Part shown: positions 5,958 to 7,432 of the stretch, piece after piece | Numbering within the stretch: position 1 is the stretch's first letter | Layout: the number at the start of each line of letters is the position of its first letter | Source of the DNA: QS-5-54-17 sp964489295 | GTDB taxonomy: Bacteria > Patescibacteriota > Saccharimonadia > QS-5-54-17 | Direction of reading: 5' to 3' | DNA: 7,432 nucleotides | NCBI GenBank assembly: GCA_964489295.1 | Contig: CAZAXT010000022.1 | Location: forward strand, 1 to 7,432 | The notes under the pieces: generated by a model | The model's database searches: none | What the model saw: the letters and a program-made list of their open reading frames with translations, nothing else | Told to the model about the DNA's origin: nothing | Position numbers and translations under genes: made by a program

Positions 5958-6007
5958 TCCGTGTCAAGATTGAACACGGAAATGTGTGCGAACACGCGAA
6001 TGTGTTA
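5958..6007. repeat. GTGT/ACAC array: near-palindrome plus two 18-base tandem units
   Basis: TCCGTGT (5958-5964) and ACACGGA (5974-5980) form perfect 7-base arms around 9 bases. Overlapping this are two direct 18-base units, GAACACGGAAATGTGTGC (5972-5989) and GAACACGCGAATGTGTTA (5990-6007), identical at 14 of 18 positions. GTGT and ACAC therefore alternate at 5961, 5974, 5984, 5992 and 6002. The array is not a DnaA-box match. It ends in the -10 region upstream of rpmH, which fits an operator or an origin-binding array. Confidence 0.6.
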
Positions 6008-6011
6008 CGAT
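6003..6011 (+). promoter_or_regulatory. Possible extended -10 promoter for rpmH-rnpA-yidC
   Basis: TGTTACGAT is TGn followed by TACGAT, an extended -10 with 4 of 6 consensus bases. No good -35 is seen 17 bases upstream (TGTGTG). It lies about 55 bases before the rpmH start and overlaps the second 18-base repeat unit, so a protein bound to the array could regulate it. Confidence 0.35.
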
Positions 6012-6051
6012 ACATCAGTATTTCCAAACCAGGTGTAGGTAGATGAGAAAC

Positions 6052-6056
6052 AGGAG
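6052..6056 (+). promoter_or_regulatory. Ribosome-binding site of rpmH
   Basis: AGGAG lies 9 bases before ATG 6066. Confidence 0.65.
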
Positions 6057-6065
6057 TAATACGTT

Positions 6066-6203
6066 ATGGCGAAACGGACGTACCAACCAAAGAAACGGCA
6101 ACGCGCGCGTGAGCACGGGTTTTCTAAGCGCATGAGTACACGATCAGGACGGAATGTCTTAAAGCGGCGCCGGCAAAAAGGGCGAAAGAAGCTGAGCAGC
6201 TGA
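6066..6203 (+). CDS. rpmH: 50S ribosomal protein L34
   Basis: The product is a 45-residue, very basic protein beginning MAKRTYQPKKRQRAREHGF, followed by SKRMSTRSGRNVLKRRRQKG and ending RKKLSS. This is the near-invariant L34 sequence and its usual length (44-47). L34 is a small structural protein that threads into 23S rRNA in the large subunit. It is the first gene of an rpmH-rnpA-yidC operon, 34 bases ahead of rnpA, and diverges from dnaA across the candidate origin, as in many bacteria. The stop is TGA at 6201-6203. Confidence 0.97.
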   Translation: MAKRTYQPKKRQRAREHGFSKRMSTRSGRNVLKRRRQKGRKKLSS

Positions 6204-6237
6204 TTGCCCGCACCGGGTCAGTGCATTAACTCCTCCC

Positions 6238-6579
6238 ATGTTGCAACCAGCGCACCGCCTCCGCCGACAAAAAGATTTTGCCCGGGTATTTAAACACGGC
6301 CACACCGTGCATATGCCGGCCTTTACCATCAAGTACCACTCCAATCGGCACTCCCGGACTAGAGTGGCGGTGGTGATCAGTACCAAGGTGGCCAAACGCG
6401 CGGTTGTCCGCAATCGGACCCGGCGTCGGTTCTACGCCCAACTCCAGCGTATGTGGCCGCGTATAGAGCCCGGTATGGACATCGTAATTTTGCTCCGCCG
6501 TCAAGCCACGGATCTCCGTGGCGACCGGCTTGCGGATCAGTTACGGAGTTGTTTTCACAAGGCAGGCATTCTACACTGA
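6238..6579 (+). CDS. rnpA: Ribonuclease P protein component
   Basis: This is the protein subunit of RNase P, which binds the catalytic RNA and the 5' leader of precursor tRNAs. It has 113 residues, typical for the family. The N-terminus HRLRRQKDFARVFKHG is the family opening, followed by the strand FTIKYH. The RNR motif lies in the helix KVAKRAVVRNRTRRRF (R58-N59-R60). The GMDIVILLRR strand and a closing helix complete the fold. ATG 6238 is the only sensible start, but it has no Shine-Dalgarno sequence. It is instead preceded immediately by the pyrimidine run CTCCTCCC. Translation may depend on coupling to rpmH, whose stop is 34 bases upstream. Confidence 0.95.
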   Translation: MLQPAHRLRRQKDFARVFKHGHTVHMPAFTIKYHSNRHSRTRVAVVISTKVAKRAVVRNRTRRRFYAQLQRMWPRIEPGMDIVILLRRQATDLRGDRLADQLRSCFHKAGILH

Positions 6580-6581
6580 AT

Positions 6582-6586
6582 AAGGA
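6582..6586 (+). promoter_or_regulatory. Ribosome-binding site of yidC
   Basis: AAGGA lies 7 bases before ATG 6594, within the 14-base gap after rnpA. Confidence 0.6.
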
Positions 6587-6593
6587 TTCACAC

Positions 6594-7432
6594 ATGATAG
6601 ATACCTTTATTCTCGAACCATTATTAAACCTGTTGTTGTTTTTGTACGCGGTAATCCCTGGTGGCTTCGGCGCGGCTATTATTGCCATGACGATCGTCAT
6701 CCGGCTGGCGTTGTGGCCGTTAATGAAAAAACAGGTACACAAACAAGAGGAGATGAAGGAACTCCAAAAGAAGCAGCAGGAGTTGAAGCCCGAAATAGAC
6801 AAAATCAAGAAAAAGGCCAACGGGGATAAACAAGAAGAAGCCCGGATGCTCTCGGAATTATATAAAGAGCAGGGGATTAATCCCTTAGCTATGCTGGGCA
6901 CCATGGGGCCGATGGTGCTGCAGCTACCGCTGTTGATCGCTCTGGTGGAAGTGTTTCGGGATATGATAACCGTGGAACAGATCAGTACCTCGGCGTATTC
7001 GTTCATCCATTCACTGCCGGCCATTCAGGACATTCTTGCCAACCCCGACGTGTTTACCCCGACCCTGTTCGGGTATTTTCACCTTTCTGAAACCAGCTTG
7101 ATCCTGGCGCTTGTAGCCGGTATCACGACCTACTTCACGGCCAAGCAGATGGCCGCCAAAAAATCCGATCAATCCGATTCGAACAAGACGCCTGGTGCCG
7201 GACTTATTTTGAAAATCATGCCGATCGCCGTCGCTGGAATCAGCGCCACGTTTCCCGCGGCATTGCCGTTGTACATCGCGACCATGAGTATCGTCGCGAC
7301 GATCCAGCAGCACATCATTCTCAAAGAAGAGGAAGGGTTCATGAGGCGACTCCTGGTGCGCCGAAAGAAGGATGAACCCTCCCCGGATGTCTCGTCCTCA
7401 GAGCAACCGTCCGAATCCTCAAACAAGGAAAA
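6594..7432 (+). CDS. yidC: Membrane protein insertase YidC/Oxa1/SpoIIIJ family, 3' end missing
   Basis: The frame is open from ATG 6594 to the window edge (279 codons visible). YidC inserts and folds membrane proteins, alone or with SecYEG. A first hydrophobic segment (about 10-43) ends in TIVIRLALWPL, with R37 in the position of the conserved groove arginine. A charged, coiled-coil-like cytoplasmic loop follows (45-93, many K/E/Q), then LYKEQGINPLAMLGTMGPMVLQLPLLIAL (89-117), the family signature. Further membrane segments lie at SLILALVAGITTYF and in the stretch from ILKIMPIAVAGIS to YIATMSIVAT. The C-terminus is basic (RRLLVRRKK) and then Ser/Glu/Pro-rich. There is no large periplasmic domain as in Gram-negative YidC and no lipobox cysteine, so this is a compact Oxa1-like form. 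It is 14 bases after rnpA in the same operon. Confidence 0.95.
   Translation, partial: MIDTFILEPLLNLLLFLYAVIPGGFGAAIIAMTIVIRLALWPLMKKQVHKQEEMKELQKKQQELKPEIDKIKKKANGDKQEEARMLSELYKEQGINPLAMLGTMGPMVLQLPLLIALVEVFRDMITVEQISTSAYSFIHSLPAIQDILANPDVFTPTLFGYFHLSETSLILALVAGITTYFTAKQMAAKKSDQSDSNKTPGAGLILKIMPIAVAGISATFPAALPLYIATMSIVATIQQHIILKEEEGFMRRLLVRRKKDEPSPDVSSSEQPSESSNKE

Larger units (their letters stand above)
5721..6065. other. oriC: dnaA-rpmH intergenic region, candidate oriC
   Basis: These 345 bases lie between divergent dnaA and rpmH, the classic origin position. They contain four DnaA boxes or near-boxes within about 107 bases: 5794-5802 and 5838-5846 in one orientation, 5871-5879 and 5892-5900 in the other. 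A stretch at 5898-5938 is about 20% GC. Divergent promoters and a symmetric repeat array at 5958-6007 complete the region. Gene direction on both sides runs away from it, as expected for replication-transcription co-orientation. Origin activity itself is inferred. Confidence 0.75.

Noticed and set aside
6377..7024. A 215-codon frame on the - strand opposite rnpA and yidC
   Set aside because: It is antisense to two clearly conserved genes, and its Ser/Ile-rich product is what the complement of a membrane protein gene gives.

Overview
The window covers a bacterial chromosomal replication-origin region. It has the classic gene block rpmH-rnpA-yidC on the + strand, diverging from dnaA-dnaN-recF-DUF721(DciA-like) on the - strand. 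TGA is used as an ordinary stop (rpmH, rnpA, DUF721, left-hand gene), so the standard bacterial code applies. Three things point towards a Patescibacteria/CPR genome, perhaps Saccharibacteria-like: short proteins, a DUF721 gene directly after recF where gyrB often sits, and a neighbouring Ig-like single-pass membrane protein with a beta-propeller partner. That assignment is an inference from gene style and order, not from a database match.

Layout. Bases 3-848 hold the 3' part of a probable beta-propeller protein. At 851-1474 follows a tightly coupled single-pass membrane protein with an SbsA/Big_5-type Ig-like domain. Both are on + and end 3 bases from the tail of the opposite-strand operon. 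On the - strand, read right to left, lie dnaA (5720-4371), a 345-base gap, dnaN (4025-2940), a 157-base gap, recF (2782-1748) and a DciA-like DUF721 gene (1735-1478). Right of dnaA is a second gap, also 345 bases (5721-6065). Then come rpmH (6066-6203), rnpA (6238-6579) and yidC (6594 to beyond the window).

Both gaps flanking dnaA carry DnaA boxes (one perfect TGTGGATAA in each, plus near-matches) and AT-rich DNA, which resembles the bipartite oriC of Bacillus subtilis. The dnaA-rpmH gap also contains two similar promoter modules for dnaA, each with a DnaA box at its -35 region, suggesting autoregulation. Nearer rpmH lies an unexplained array: a near-palindrome followed by two 18-base tandem units, ending in an extended -10 element. 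This array is the least explained structure in the window.

Functionally, DnaA, DnaN, RecF and the DciA-like protein cover origin firing, the sliding clamp, gap repair and probable helicase loading. L34, RnpA and YidC link ribosome assembly, tRNA 5' maturation and membrane protein insertion. The two left-hand genes are probably cell-surface or envelope proteins of unknown role. I see no mobile element, CRISPR array, rRNA or tRNA gene, and no convincing intrinsic terminator. The window is mostly conserved housekeeping DNA, and I found no clear new multi-gene system.
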